Of a DNA stretch of 40,947 nucleotides, positions 8,022 through 16,147 are shown piece by piece. The notes below the pieces were generated by a model that saw only the letters and a program-made list of their open reading frames with translations, ran no database searches and had not been told where the DNA came from. The stretch lies in the IMG/VR virus record IMGVR_UViG_3300025889_000269, positions 1-40,947 of that record, one strand, 5' to 3'. The position numbers and the translations under genes were made by a program. Source of the DNA: a virus. Each line of letters begins with the position of its first letter. Position 1 is the first letter of the stretch.

Positions 8022-9074
8022 ATGTCGGACAATTCGCCAGCCGATGAAAATCTGATCGACGAAACCTCTTACGAGGATGCGTCCCCGTCGAGCGCGGAAG
8101 ACACGGGTGCAGAGCCCGAGAGTATGCTTGATGCTGTTGCCGACAGCATTGACTTGGAGTTCGAGGCCGACAGCGATTTGGATGTCGAAAAAGAACTCGC
8201 AGCTTCTCAGGCCGAAAATGAGGAAGGCCCCGACCCTCAAGAAACCGGTTCGGATCAAGACACGGATGCCGACCAAAAGGATGATAGTCAGAAAGCATCG
8301 GACGAAGACGACGAATTGTCGGACGAGCCCGACCAAGCCGAGTTGGACAGCTACAAGCCGAAGACAAAGCGCCGGATTGAAAAATTGCTTTCTGAGCGTA
8401 ACGAACTGAGACAGGAACGCGCAAACTACGCACCGTTTGTTGAGGCTATGACCAACCACGACCTCGCTCAAGAGGACGTCGCCTTGCTCTTAGGGGCTGG
8501 GGCCGCACTCCGACGCGGGGACTATGAGGCTTTTCTGGCGGGGGTCCAACCCTACGTCGAACAGGCTCAGATGATGGTGGGCCAACGTCTTTCGCCTGAC
8601 CTTGAGCAGCAAGTCAATCAAGGTTACATCACTGCCGATCATGCCCGGGAGTTGGCACAACGCCGGGCCTATGACCAGCATTATCAGGTGGAAAGCGAAC
8701 GCTACCGGGTTCAACAACAGGAGCAACAGCTTCGCGCTCACGCCTCGAACGTCCAGCAAACTATCTCCGATTGGGAAGCGAATATCCGTAACCGAGACCC
8801 GGACTATTCGCAGAAACAGGATGCCGTTCGCCGGTACGCCCAAGCGATTATTCAAGAACGGGGCTTGCCCCAGACAGTCGAACAGGCTGTTGAATACGCC
8901 GAAGCGGCTTATCGGGAAGTGAACGAGTTGACCAAGTCTGTCTCACCGCAGCGTCGGCCAACCCGTCCCACACCAAACGGGGCCCTGTCTTCTAACGCTC
9001 ACGGAGCCAAAGGGCAGCCAAACAGCCTCATGGAAGCAGCATTGCAAGGCTTGGCATCGTCCTCCGGTTCTTAA
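8022..9074 (+). CDS. Scaffolding / capsid assembly protein, 350 aa
   Basis: Directs coat assembly and leaves before or during packaging. Residues 1-110 are extremely acidic (Asp/Glu/Ser rich). Residues 110-145 switch to basic (YKPKTKRRIEKLLSERNELR), and the remainder is Gln/Arg-rich helix with probable coiled coil (RYRVQQQEQQLRAHASNVQQ). The C terminus is basic (QRRPTRPT), as in scaffold proteins that bind coat. It sits between portal and coat. ATG 8022 follows TTGGAGGCGT, a strong ribosome site. Confidence 0.82.
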   Translation: MSDNSPADENLIDETSYEDASPSSAEDTGAEPESMLDAVADSIDLEFEADSDLDVEKELAASQAENEEGPDPQETGSDQDTDADQKDDSQKASDEDDELSDEPDQAELDSYKPKTKRRIEKLLSERNELRQERANYAPFVEAMTNHDLAQEDVALLLGAGAALRRGDYEAFLAGVQPYVEQAQMMVGQRLSPDLEQQVNQGYITADHARELAQRRAYDQHYQVESERYRVQQQEQQLRAHASNVQQTISDWEANIRNRDPDYSQKQDAVRRYAQAIIQERGLPQTVEQAVEYAEAAYREVNELTKSVSPQRRPTRPTPNGALSSNAHGAKGQPNSLMEAALQGLASSSGS

Positions 9075-9092
9075 TAACGGAGACACAAGACA

Positions 9093-10166
9093 ATGGCATT
9101 TACCGCCGCAGAAGTAACGAGCATCGCTAACGCCTCGCTCGATTTTTATCTGAACAAAGGCAAAGCCTTCGATCAGTCCATCCAGAAGAAGCCGCTTTTG
9201 GCCCGCATGGAAAAGGCCAAGAAAACCTTTACCGGCGGCAAAGGCGACATTTCCGTCGGCGTCAAGGGCGTCTACGGTGCGGGCGGAACCAACGATGGCG
9301 TCACGGGTTACACCCACGACGACACCGTGTCGTTCTACACCCCGGCCAACATCGACCGTGCAAACTACGCTTGGCGTGAAATGCACATTGGTATGGCCCT
9401 GACCCACACCGAACTCAAGATCGACGGTTTGTCGGTCGTTGACACCAACGGTGAAAACACCCGTCAGCACTCCAAGCGCGACATGCACGTCTTGGTCGGC
9501 CTGTTGGAAAACAAGCTGGAAGACCTCGGCGAACAGTACGCTTCCACCATGAACACCCTGCTTTGGGGCGATGGTACTTCCGATGCGAAAGCACTGGCCG
9601 GTATCCGCGCTCTGGTCACGGAAAACCCGACGACCGGTACGGTCGGCGGTATCAACCGTGCTACTGCCGGGAACGAATGGTGGCGCAACCGCGCTCGCAC
9701 CACTGCCAACTCGACGACGCAGATCACGTCTTCGACCGCTGGTGGCGGCGCTCTGCTTCAGGTTATCCAAGAGGAACACCGTCAGCTTACGCGCTACGGC
9801 GGCTCCCCGAACCTCGCTCTGTGCGGTTCGGACTTCCTCGGTGCGATGGAAACGGAAATGCGGGCGAACGGTAACTACAGCGACAGCGGTTTCGCCTCTG
9901 GCGGAAACGACTTCGCTGTCACCGGTCTCAACTTCATGGGTCAGAAGTTCATCTATGACCCGACCTTGGACGATCTGTCCAAGTCGAAGTTCTGCTGGTG
10001 GCTCGACACCAAGGCGATCTTCCTGATGTCGATGGAAGGCGAATGGAAACGCACTCACACCCCGGCTCGCCCGTCGAACCAGTTTGTGATGTACCGTTCG
10101 ATCACTTGCACCGGCCAGATGGTTGCGCGTCAGTGCAACTCGTCGATGGTGTTGGAGATCGCGTAA
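9093..10166 (+). CDS. Major capsid (coat) protein, 357 aa
   Basis: The shell protein. It directly follows the scaffold, starts at ATG 9093 behind GGAGACACAAGACA, and is followed by a strong intrinsic terminator, as expected for the most abundant structural gene. The sequence is Gly/Thr/Asn rich without membrane or enzyme motifs. The N terminus is helical (TSIANASLDFYLNKGKAFDQ), followed by the GDISVGVKGVYG strand region and a C-terminal WKRTHTPARPSNQFVMYRSI strand. An HK97-type fold is inferred from position and size only. Confidence 0.87.
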   Translation: MAFTAAEVTSIANASLDFYLNKGKAFDQSIQKKPLLARMEKAKKTFTGGKGDISVGVKGVYGAGGTNDGVTGYTHDDTVSFYTPANIDRANYAWREMHIGMALTHTELKIDGLSVVDTNGENTRQHSKRDMHVLVGLLENKLEDLGEQYASTMNTLLWGDGTSDAKALAGIRALVTENPTTGTVGGINRATAGNEWWRNRARTTANSTTQITSSTAGGGALLQVIQEEHRQLTRYGGSPNLALCGSDFLGAMETEMRANGNYSDSGFASGGNDFAVTGLNFMGQKFIYDPTLDDLSKSKFCWWLDTKAIFLMSMEGEWKRTHTPARPSNQFVMYRSITCTGQMVARQCNSSMVLEIA

Positions 10167-10193
10167 CTCTCCTCCCCACTCCCAGTGTGGGGC

Positions 10194-10243
10194 AACCCAA
10201 CCCCGGGGGGCTTCCTCCCAGACCCCCCGGGGGCCACTTTTTA
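10194..10243 (+). terminator. Intrinsic terminator after the coat gene
   Basis: CCCCGGGGGG pairs perfectly with CCCCCCGGGG across an 11-base loop. It is followed within a few bases by CACTTTTTAG, giving a GC-rich 10-bp stem and a U-run. It lies 30-75 bases after the coat stop codon and would cap transcription after the most abundant virion protein. Confidence 0.85.
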
Positions 10244-10255
10244 GGAAGGATCGAC

Positions 10256-10612
10256 ATGCACCTTTGCTCATGCGAAATCGCCCTTGGCGGAGACATTCGG
10301 AACACCGTGGTTCGCGGCGAGACCGACCCAGTAACCTACCCCGAAGTCGCGCTCTTGCGTTTGGTTCATGGGGAAAGTTCTGTGACCAATGTTGAAGTCG
10401 TCGGTGAAGTGAACCGCGACCCCGGCGAGGAAAAGAAACGTCTTGCGACTATCTATCCCGTCCCGGCAGTCGAAACGCTGTTCCCCGGCACCAAGCCTCC
10501 GATGGAGACCGAAGACCGGAACTTCAAGAAACCCGCTGCCAAGAAGAAGGCCGCGCCGAATAAGCCTGTCTCAGAAGACAAAGACACGCCGTTCGGAGAC
10601 ACCACGGAGTAA
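10256..10612 (+). CDS. Hypothetical virion-region protein with Lys/Ala-rich tail, 118 aa
   Basis: The frame is open further upstream into the coat gene, but ATG 10256 after TTAGGAAGGATCGAC is the sensible start and lies beyond the terminator. Residues 1-85 look like a compact beta-rich fold. The C-terminal 35 residues are Lys/Ala/Pro rich and then acidic (KKPAAKKKAAPNKP, EDKDTPFGDTTE), so probably disordered. Place between coat and adaptor suggests a minor head protein (decoration or head completion). No family recognised. Confidence 0.55.
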   Translation: MHLCSCEIALGGDIRNTVVRGETDPVTYPEVALLRLVHGESSVTNVEVVGEVNRDPGEEKKRLATIYPVPAVETLFPGTKPPMETEDRNFKKPAAKKKAAPNKPVSEDKDTPFGDTTE

Positions 10613-10618
10613 TAGGTT

Positions 10619-11317
10619 ATGCCCCTCGGCGTACAACTCACCCAGTTGATCTCGGACCTCCGCAGCGAACTTGGTCATTCGGTCAACGTCGCCCACGGGG
10701 TAAATACCAAAGAGAACATGGCGTATGTTCTTCGTCGGACCCAAGAGGTTCTTTACGAAGAACACGATTGGCCGTTTTTGCTCGTTGACCGAGACACGAC
10801 GGCTTACGCAGGGCAGTATCTTTACAACTACCCAGACGACATGCCCTTCTCTAACGTCAACTCCGTTTGGTGGGTCGAGGGCAGCCGGTACACACCAATG
10901 GACTACGGTCTGACGGTGGAAGACTTCAACCTGTACGACCCGGCTCTCGACGAGCGGTCGAACCCGGTCCAGAAGTGGAGAAACCGCCCGGATACGACCC
11001 AGATGGAAATCTGGCCGATCCCCAGCATCAACGGAACTCTGCGTCTCCGGGGGCTGTCTCCGCTGTCTCAGTTGATCGACGACAGTGATACTTGCACGTT
11101 GGACAGCAACCTGATCGTCCTCCATGCGGCAGCCGAACTTTTGGCGAGGCAGAAGTCCGAAGACGCAAGTCTCAAGGCGGAACTCGCCCGGAAACACCTA
11201 ACCAAACTCCTGAGTAACCAAGGCGGCCAGAAACGACGTCCTTGGGTTATGGGCGGCGGGAACAACAGTGCGTCCCGGCTCCGCCCCGGGATTGATTACA
11301 TTCCGACGAGGGGGTAG
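10619..11317 (+). CDS. Head-to-tail adaptor, T7 gp11-like, 232 aa
   Basis: Forms the ring under the portal in short-tailed phages. The N-terminal helical part (VQLTQLISDLRSELGHSVNV, then AYVLRRTQEVLYEEHDWPF) is the typical adaptor opening, with an Asp-Trp-Pro element. It continues with beta-rich segments (QMEIWPIPSINGTLRLRG) and a C-terminal helix pair with AELLARQKSEDASLKAELAR. Length is slightly above T7 gp11 (196 aa). It begins 6 bp after the previous stop. Assignment is from pattern and gene order. Confidence 0.72.
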   Translation: MPLGVQLTQLISDLRSELGHSVNVAHGVNTKENMAYVLRRTQEVLYEEHDWPFLLVDRDTTAYAGQYLYNYPDDMPFSNVNSVWWVEGSRYTPMDYGLTVEDFNLYDPALDERSNPVQKWRNRPDTTQMEIWPIPSINGTLRLRGLSPLSQLIDDSDTCTLDSNLIVLHAAAELLARQKSEDASLKAELARKHLTKLLSNQGGQKRRPWVMGGGNNSASRLRPGIDYIPTRG

Positions 11318-11320
11318 TGG

Positions 11321-12697
11321 GTGGCTTTCTATCTGATCGAAGACTTCCGCGCCGGTCTTGACGTCCGAAAAGCCTCGGATACCTCCCCGGCGGGAACGCT
11401 CACACAGTTTGAAAACGCCCACGTCTCGTCTGGCGGTGAGGTCGAAAAGCGTCTGGCTTTTGACGAAAACTATACGCTCCCTGCCGGGACGTTTGGTCTT
11501 TGTACGTTAGGCGACACGATCTATGTCTTCGGCACCATTGCGAACCCTCTCACCACAGAGCCCAACACCACATACGTCCAGTTGACGACATCGACCGGGT
11601 CCAACCTGTCTCGGATGGTTGATTGGGACGTCTACGACGGTTTGCTCTATGTCTCGTTCGAGTTGGTCGATGGCACTATAGATCACTTCTATGACGGAAC
11701 ACTCGTCACAGGGGCAGGGGCCAAAGGCCGGTACATCAAGACGTTCCAGACCAAGATGTATCACGTCGAAGACAAGACGTTGAACTTTACCGCCACCGGG
11801 GACTGCACCGACCTTGTTGGGACGGGTTCCGGGTTTATCAACCTCGCGCAGCAAGACGCCCGGGGCGTCGATGCCGTCGGGCTTGAAGTGTACTTCAACA
11901 AATTGGCGGTTTTCAGCCGCCGAGTGGTGGACATCTGGACGATGGATGTCGATCCACTAAACAATTCGTTAGATCAAACTCTCCAACAGACCGGGACACT
12001 CGCGTCTCGCTCTGTGTCTCAGTTCGGTAACGGTGATGTCTTGTATCTTGCTGACAGCGGTCTCCGCTCATTAAGGGCCCGAGACAGTTCCAACGCTGCC
12101 GCCGTCTCAGATATTGGTTCCCCTATCGACCCGGTCTTGGTGTCTCAAATCAACACCGTCGGGGAAGCGACTACCGCTTTGGCTCAAAGCATCGTCGAGC
12201 CGGTCACGGGCCGGTTCTGGCTTGTCTTGGGGGACACGATCTATGTCTTGTCCTACTTCCCGGGGCCAAAGGTTACCGCTTGGTCTACCTACGCCCCTGG
12301 GGTGTCTCTGGATTACGTCGCGGTGCTGAACAACAGCATTATCGCCCGGGCGGGCGACGTCGTTTACACCCTTGGCGGTTCCAACGGCACCACATATGAC
12401 AGTTCGCAAGCGCGGATCACAACGCCGTTTTTGTTCATCGACAACCCGGCGAACACCAAACTGTTCACGGGTTTGGACGTAGCATGTGTCGGCACTTGGA
12501 CCGTCGGCATCGCTCTGGACCCGTTCAACCCGGTCTATGAGACCGTGGCGACGATCACAAACAGCACCTACCGCCTTGGCCGGATCGAAATGTCTGGTTC
12601 CGGGACGCATATCTCAGTGCAGTTGACCTGCACAGACGCCAGCGCGGCCAGCCTCGCCAACATCGGGGTGCATTATCAGTCCGGGGAAGTCGGCTGA
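11321..12697 (+). CDS. Tail nozzle/hub or stopper, P22 gp10-like, 458 aa
   Basis: Starts with GTG at 11321 behind GAGGGGG, directly after the adaptor stop. The protein is almost entirely beta-strand-like with repeated YDGLLYVSFELVDG- and DTIYVLSYF-type blade motifs, consistent with a beta-propeller hub such as P22 gp10 or T7 gp12. Length (458) is close to P22 gp10 (472) and much shorter than T7 gp12 (794). Its place after the adaptor supports a role in closing the portal channel and building the short tail. No sequence-level proof. Confidence 0.6.
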   Translation: MAFYLIEDFRAGLDVRKASDTSPAGTLTQFENAHVSSGGEVEKRLAFDENYTLPAGTFGLCTLGDTIYVFGTIANPLTTEPNTTYVQLTTSTGSNLSRMVDWDVYDGLLYVSFELVDGTIDHFYDGTLVTGAGAKGRYIKTFQTKMYHVEDKTLNFTATGDCTDLVGTGSGFINLAQQDARGVDAVGLEVYFNKLAVFSRRVVDIWTMDVDPLNNSLDQTLQQTGTLASRSVSQFGNGDVLYLADSGLRSLRARDSSNAAAVSDIGSPIDPVLVSQINTVGEATTALAQSIVEPVTGRFWLVLGDTIYVLSYFPGPKVTAWSTYAPGVSLDYVAVLNNSIIARAGDVVYTLGGSNGTTYDSSQARITTPFLFIDNPANTKLFTGLDVACVGTWTVGIALDPFNPVYETVATITNSTYRLGRIEMSGSGTHISVQLTCTDASAASLANIGVHYQSGEVG

Positions 12698-13194
12698 TGG
12701 CAGTTGAGTTGGTCCCCGGCCCAGATTTTGACGCACTTGAGTTGATCGCCGAGGGCATGAGACAACGAGACAAGGAAGAAATATACGCGACCCGTTGGAC
12801 GGAAGACCCTACAGACTTAGCCACAGATGTACGCGGCTACGGGGATTTTCAGTGGATCGCGTGGCACGACAACGTGCCGGTAGCTGCTATTGGGGCCCTC
12901 CCGGTCTGGCCGAATGTTTGGTCCGTCTGGGCTTTTGGCACCGATCAGTGGCCCAAGGTCGTTTTATCGCTGACAAAGCATGTAAAACGCTCTATGATAC
13001 CAACGCTCTACGAACACGGTGTTCACCGCGCAGAGTGTCGAGCCCTCAAGACCCACACGGATGCGTGTCGATGGTTGGAGAGTATGGGGGCTCAAAAAGA
13101 GGCCGAATTGGCTGGTTTCGGTCGCCAGCGTGAAGATTTTAACCTTTACGTTTGGAGACGAGACCATGTGCGGCGGAGCCCCCGAAGTAGATAA
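12697..13194 (+). CDS. GNAT-fold protein, T7 gp13 (internal virion protein A)-like, 165 aa
   Basis: The layout (Asp/Glu-rich start, DFQWIAWHDNVPVAAIGALP beta pair, then the helix ending in HGVHRAECRALKTHTDACRW and LESMGAQKEAEL) is that of N-acetyltransferase-like proteins. In T7-like phages such a protein sits before the internal virion proteins and is needed for assembly without proven acetyltransferase activity. Its start overlaps the previous stop (TGATGG). Its C terminus overlaps the next gene by 29 bases. A genuine acetyltransferase cannot be excluded. Confidence 0.68.
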   Translation: MAVELVPGPDFDALELIAEGMRQRDKEEIYATRWTEDPTDLATDVRGYGDFQWIAWHDNVPVAAIGALPVWPNVWSVWAFGTDQWPKVVLSLTKHVKRSMIPTLYEHGVHRAECRALKTHTDACRWLESMGAQKEAELAGFGRQREDFNLYVWRRDHVRRSPRSR

Positions 13195-13819
13195 TTCAGC
13201 GGCAGAGCAAGCCCGCCGTGAGGCGGCGGAAGCCCGAGCCCGCGAAGAAAAACGCAAAGCCGACATCCAACTCGGCCAGACCCGCATCAACGAGACTTTT
13301 TCGCAGTTTGATGACCCGTATTACGACGCGCGTCGGACGGCGTATCTCGACTACGCGAACCCACAGCTTAACGATCAACACGAAGAAGCCCGGAAGAACC
13401 TGACGTTCAACTTGGCTCGCGGCGGGAACCTCCGGTCTCAGGCCGGTATCGACCAGTTGGCGAAGCTGTCTCAGGCGTTCCAGTTCCAACAGGCGAACAC
13501 CCTGTCCGAAGCCGACCGGCAGCGGCAGCTTCTCCGGGACGACGTCGAGAACGAGCGGCAACAGCTTTTCAATCAGCTTGACGCTTCCGCCGACCCGGAT
13601 GCCGCGTCCAACGCGGCGCTGACCCGGTCCCAGTTCATTAGCGGTCAAGTCCCCGCGTTCTCCCCTCTTGGTGACCTGTTCTCCAACGTCGCCATGACAG
13701 GCGGAAGTCAGTATTTGGCCGGACAACGTAACGCAGACCTTGACCGGATCGCTCAAGAGTACAGCGTCCCGACGCCTAGCCTCCCCGGAAAACGGGGCTC
13801 GGGCAAGGTGTTCAACTAA
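13166..13819 (+). CDS. Internal virion / ejection protein candidate, 217 aa
   Basis: The frame is open from 13019, but ATG 13166 after TTTGGAGACGAGACC has the right ribosome site and gives a start MCGGAPEVDNSAAEQARREA, much like the next gene's MCDP start. Residues 8-120 are Arg/Glu/Ala/Gln-rich helix with a likely coiled coil. The C terminus has Phe/Pro/Gly-rich segments. Such proteins in this position are ejected or form part of the internal core. It overlaps the GNAT-like gene by 29 nt. Confidence 0.55.
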   Translation: MCGGAPEVDNSAAEQARREAAEARAREEKRKADIQLGQTRINETFSQFDDPYYDARRTAYLDYANPQLNDQHEEARKNLTFNLARGGNLRSQAGIDQLAKLSQAFQFQQANTLSEADRQRQLLRDDVENERQQLFNQLDASADPDAASNAALTRSQFISGQVPAFSPLGDLFSNVAMTGGSQYLAGQRNADLDRIAQEYSVPTPSLPGKRGSGKVFN

Positions 13820-13840
13820 CCGAGACAGGAGACACGGGAC

Positions 13841-14587
13841 ATGTGCGATCCAGTAACAATCGGGAGTATGGCTCTCACCGCAGCGGGGACGATGTATAAC
13901 AACAACGTTCAGAAGAAAGCTGCAAAGGCTCAGATGAAGGCCAACCAAGACGCCCGCTCTGCGGCGAACCGGTTGCGTTTGGCTGAGTTCGAGCGCCAAG
14001 ACGCGCTGAAAAAGCAGTCTTTCGACCGGCTGGACGAGAACATCGAACACAAAACCCGTGAGAGCCAAGACGAGCAACTCGACGCCGAACGCCAGCGCGT
14101 CGAGACGCTCTACAACGAGAACATCCAAGACGCGACGACGAATAACTTGTTGCTGACCGGGATGCAGAACGCTGGGACGAACTTCCAAGAGGCCGCAGCA
14201 AAGAAACTCGCGGATACCTCGGCGGATACGAGACGCCGTCTCAACGCTCTGGCGCGTCTCCAAAGCTACGGCGGCTCCAAACGTCAGAACCAGTACGCGA
14301 CGGTAGACACGAACCGAGACATCGGGACGGTCAACAACTTCCGCCGTGGAAGCCTCTCGACGACCAACGCGGGCCGCCAAGCGATCCTCAACAACCCGGC
14401 GCAAGTGCAGTCGGGTAGCACCCTCCTCGGCGACATTATGATCGGCGCGGGTACTGTCGGCTCGTTTGCTGGCGGCGCGGGGTGGAACCCGTTCGGCGGC
14501 ACCCCGGGGCCCTCGGCTAACCCGTTCGGGATGTCTACAACCAACGCCATGAAGTCCCCTTCATGGTCGAAACTTGTGCCGATGTAA
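13841..14587 (+). CDS. Internal virion protein, T7 gp14-like, 248 aa
   Basis: The beginning MCDPVTIGSMALTAAG, with an early Cys and hydrophobic stretch, is characteristic of the small internal virion protein of T7-like phages. Residues 30-150 are long charged helix (KAAKAQMKANQDARSAANRL and following). The C-terminal 80 residues are Gly/Pro/Asn-rich with one short hydrophobic segment (GDIMIGAGTVGSFAGGAGW). ATG 13841 follows GGAGACACGGGAC. It likely helps form the periplasm-spanning ejection channel together with the next two genes. Confidence 0.68.
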   Translation: MCDPVTIGSMALTAAGTMYNNNVQKKAAKAQMKANQDARSAANRLRLAEFERQDALKKQSFDRLDENIEHKTRESQDEQLDAERQRVETLYNENIQDATTNNLLLTGMQNAGTNFQEAAAKKLADTSADTRRRLNALARLQSYGGSKRQNQYATVDTNRDIGTVNNFRRGSLSTTNAGRQAILNNPAQVQSGSTLLGDIMIGAGTVGSFAGGAGWNPFGGTPGPSANPFGMSTTNAMKSPSWSKLVPM

Positions 14588-14597
14588 GGAACCCGAT

Positions 14598-16145
14598 ATG
14601 GCTGGATACACAACTAACCCCGGGCTCTCAAACAGTATTGCTGGTTTCGGTAAAAGCCTTTTCGGCGACCCCTCGACCAAGATCAAGGCGGCGCAGCTTC
14701 GCGCACAGGCCGGGAAGTACAACCAAGAGCGTCTCAAAGTCATTCAAGACATGGAGATTGCGGCGGCCAAAGAGGCCCAGCGGATCAAAGACCAAGAGGC
14801 GATGGAGCAATCCGTCAAATCCCTTGGCGAGATTTTGGCCCGCCGCCCCGGTGATGTCCAAGCGATTGTCGAAGGACAGCGCCCGACCCCGGATATGGTC
14901 GGCCCCATGCCCGCCGTCGAAGACAAGTGGACGAAAGACGAAATTAACCGAGACCTGTCTGGTGTCTTGGCGGGCCTGACCCGCTTTGACGGCATGAACA
15001 CCCGGGCCAACCGCGCCCTGCAAGACGCTTTCGCGCTGCAAGCCCCCGATTGGCGGTCCCGTCAGTCGGCCCTTGGCAATGCCACGGGCTCGAACCTTAA
15101 CAGCCTCGACCAAGACGCGGAAATCGCGCGTCTCAAAGACGAACGCGCCAACCATCACGCGATGGCGCTGGACGCACAAAAGAACGCCCACGCGGTCAAT
15201 CTGGCCCGGGTCAACGCGGGTCTCAAGCCGATTGCGCCTGACAAAATCCTCCCGCAACCGCTTCAAGAGGTGACAGGGGTCTCTCAAGAACAGGCGACAG
15301 GGGTGGGAGACGCGATCTCGGCCCGAGACAGTCAAGAGGTCATCGACCAGAACGCGGCGAAGCCCAAAACCGGCAACGTCAAGCCTCAGATTTACTTCTA
15401 CCAAGGCCCCGACGGGAAGATGGTTCAAGGTCTGACCCACGACGGCGGTCTGACTGACGTGCATACCGGAGCGAAACTCCCCCCGGGAACTCAGGTCACA
15501 ACGAAGACTGTTGAGGGCACCGCCGAGGAAGTCGGGGCCCCGCAACTAGGTCTCGAAAGCAAAAGCAACCGAGACAAGGCGGCCCAACAGCGTGTGAAAC
15601 TGCAAAGTCTCAGTGACGGTCTTACTCGGGTGAAAGAGATCATCACTAGCGATCCGTCGCGGGTCGGCTGGCGCGGTAATCTGATCCGCTTCTCCCAAAG
15701 CATGATCGACAGTTTCGGTACGTCAGCGGAAGACCTGATTGAAAACATCGCAAACGACGGGCGTCTATCCCCCGAACTGCGAGACAACATGCTGGCGGAG
15801 TTTGACCGAGACAGCGCGAGCCTCGAAAGCCGCTATACGCTTCTGGCGTATCTGGCCGCCGAGGCGGTTGCCGGGCAGACGGGCCGAGCATTGTCTGACA
15901 ACGATTTCAAGAAATTCCGCGCGGCGTTGGGTGATCCGACGTCTTGGACCCGGGGCCCGCAAGACGCCCTGTCTCACCTTGAAATGTTCGAGGAAGCACT
16001 GAAATCCTCGGGTGTCCAACTCGACAACCTCGGCGTTCCGCCAATCCCGGGGCAAGGGGGTGGGCAACAGGGCCCGGTAGGCAACAACCCACAGGTTGAA
16101 GCGATCCTTAAGCGGACCTTGGGACCGGCGACGGGGGGTAGCTAA
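14598..16145 (+). CDS. Internal virion / ejection protein, 515 aa
   Basis: ATG 14598 lies 10 bp after the previous stop with AAGGAACC upstream. Mostly Ala/Gln/Lys/Glu-rich helix with a probable coiled coil at about 20-75. The Gly/Pro-rich C terminus (PPIPGQGGGQQGPVGNNP) resembles that of disordered ejection proteins. The region QRVKLQSLSDGLTRVKEI to FKKFRAALGDPTSW looks like a compact helical domain. No lytic transglycosylase motif is seen. By order it corresponds to T7 gp15 or P22 gp20. Confidence 0.62.
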   Translation: MAGYTTNPGLSNSIAGFGKSLFGDPSTKIKAAQLRAQAGKYNQERLKVIQDMEIAAAKEAQRIKDQEAMEQSVKSLGEILARRPGDVQAIVEGQRPTPDMVGPMPAVEDKWTKDEINRDLSGVLAGLTRFDGMNTRANRALQDAFALQAPDWRSRQSALGNATGSNLNSLDQDAEIARLKDERANHHAMALDAQKNAHAVNLARVNAGLKPIAPDKILPQPLQEVTGVSQEQATGVGDAISARDSQEVIDQNAAKPKTGNVKPQIYFYQGPDGKMVQGLTHDGGLTDVHTGAKLPPGTQVTTKTVEGTAEEVGAPQLGLESKSNRDKAAQQRVKLQSLSDGLTRVKEIITSDPSRVGWRGNLIRFSQSMIDSFGTSAEDLIENIANDGRLSPELRDNMLAEFDRDSASLESRYTLLAYLAAEAVAGQTGRALSDNDFKKFRAALGDPTSWTRGPQDALSHLEMFEEALKSSGVQLDNLGVPPIPGQGGGQQGPVGNNPQVEAILKRTLGPATGGS

Positions 16146-16147
16146 CA

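Noticed and set aside
8943-10271. 442-codon leftward frame opposite the coat gene
   Set aside because: Mirror frame of a strong coding gene in GC-rich DNA; the plus strand has the ribosome site, gene order and terminator.
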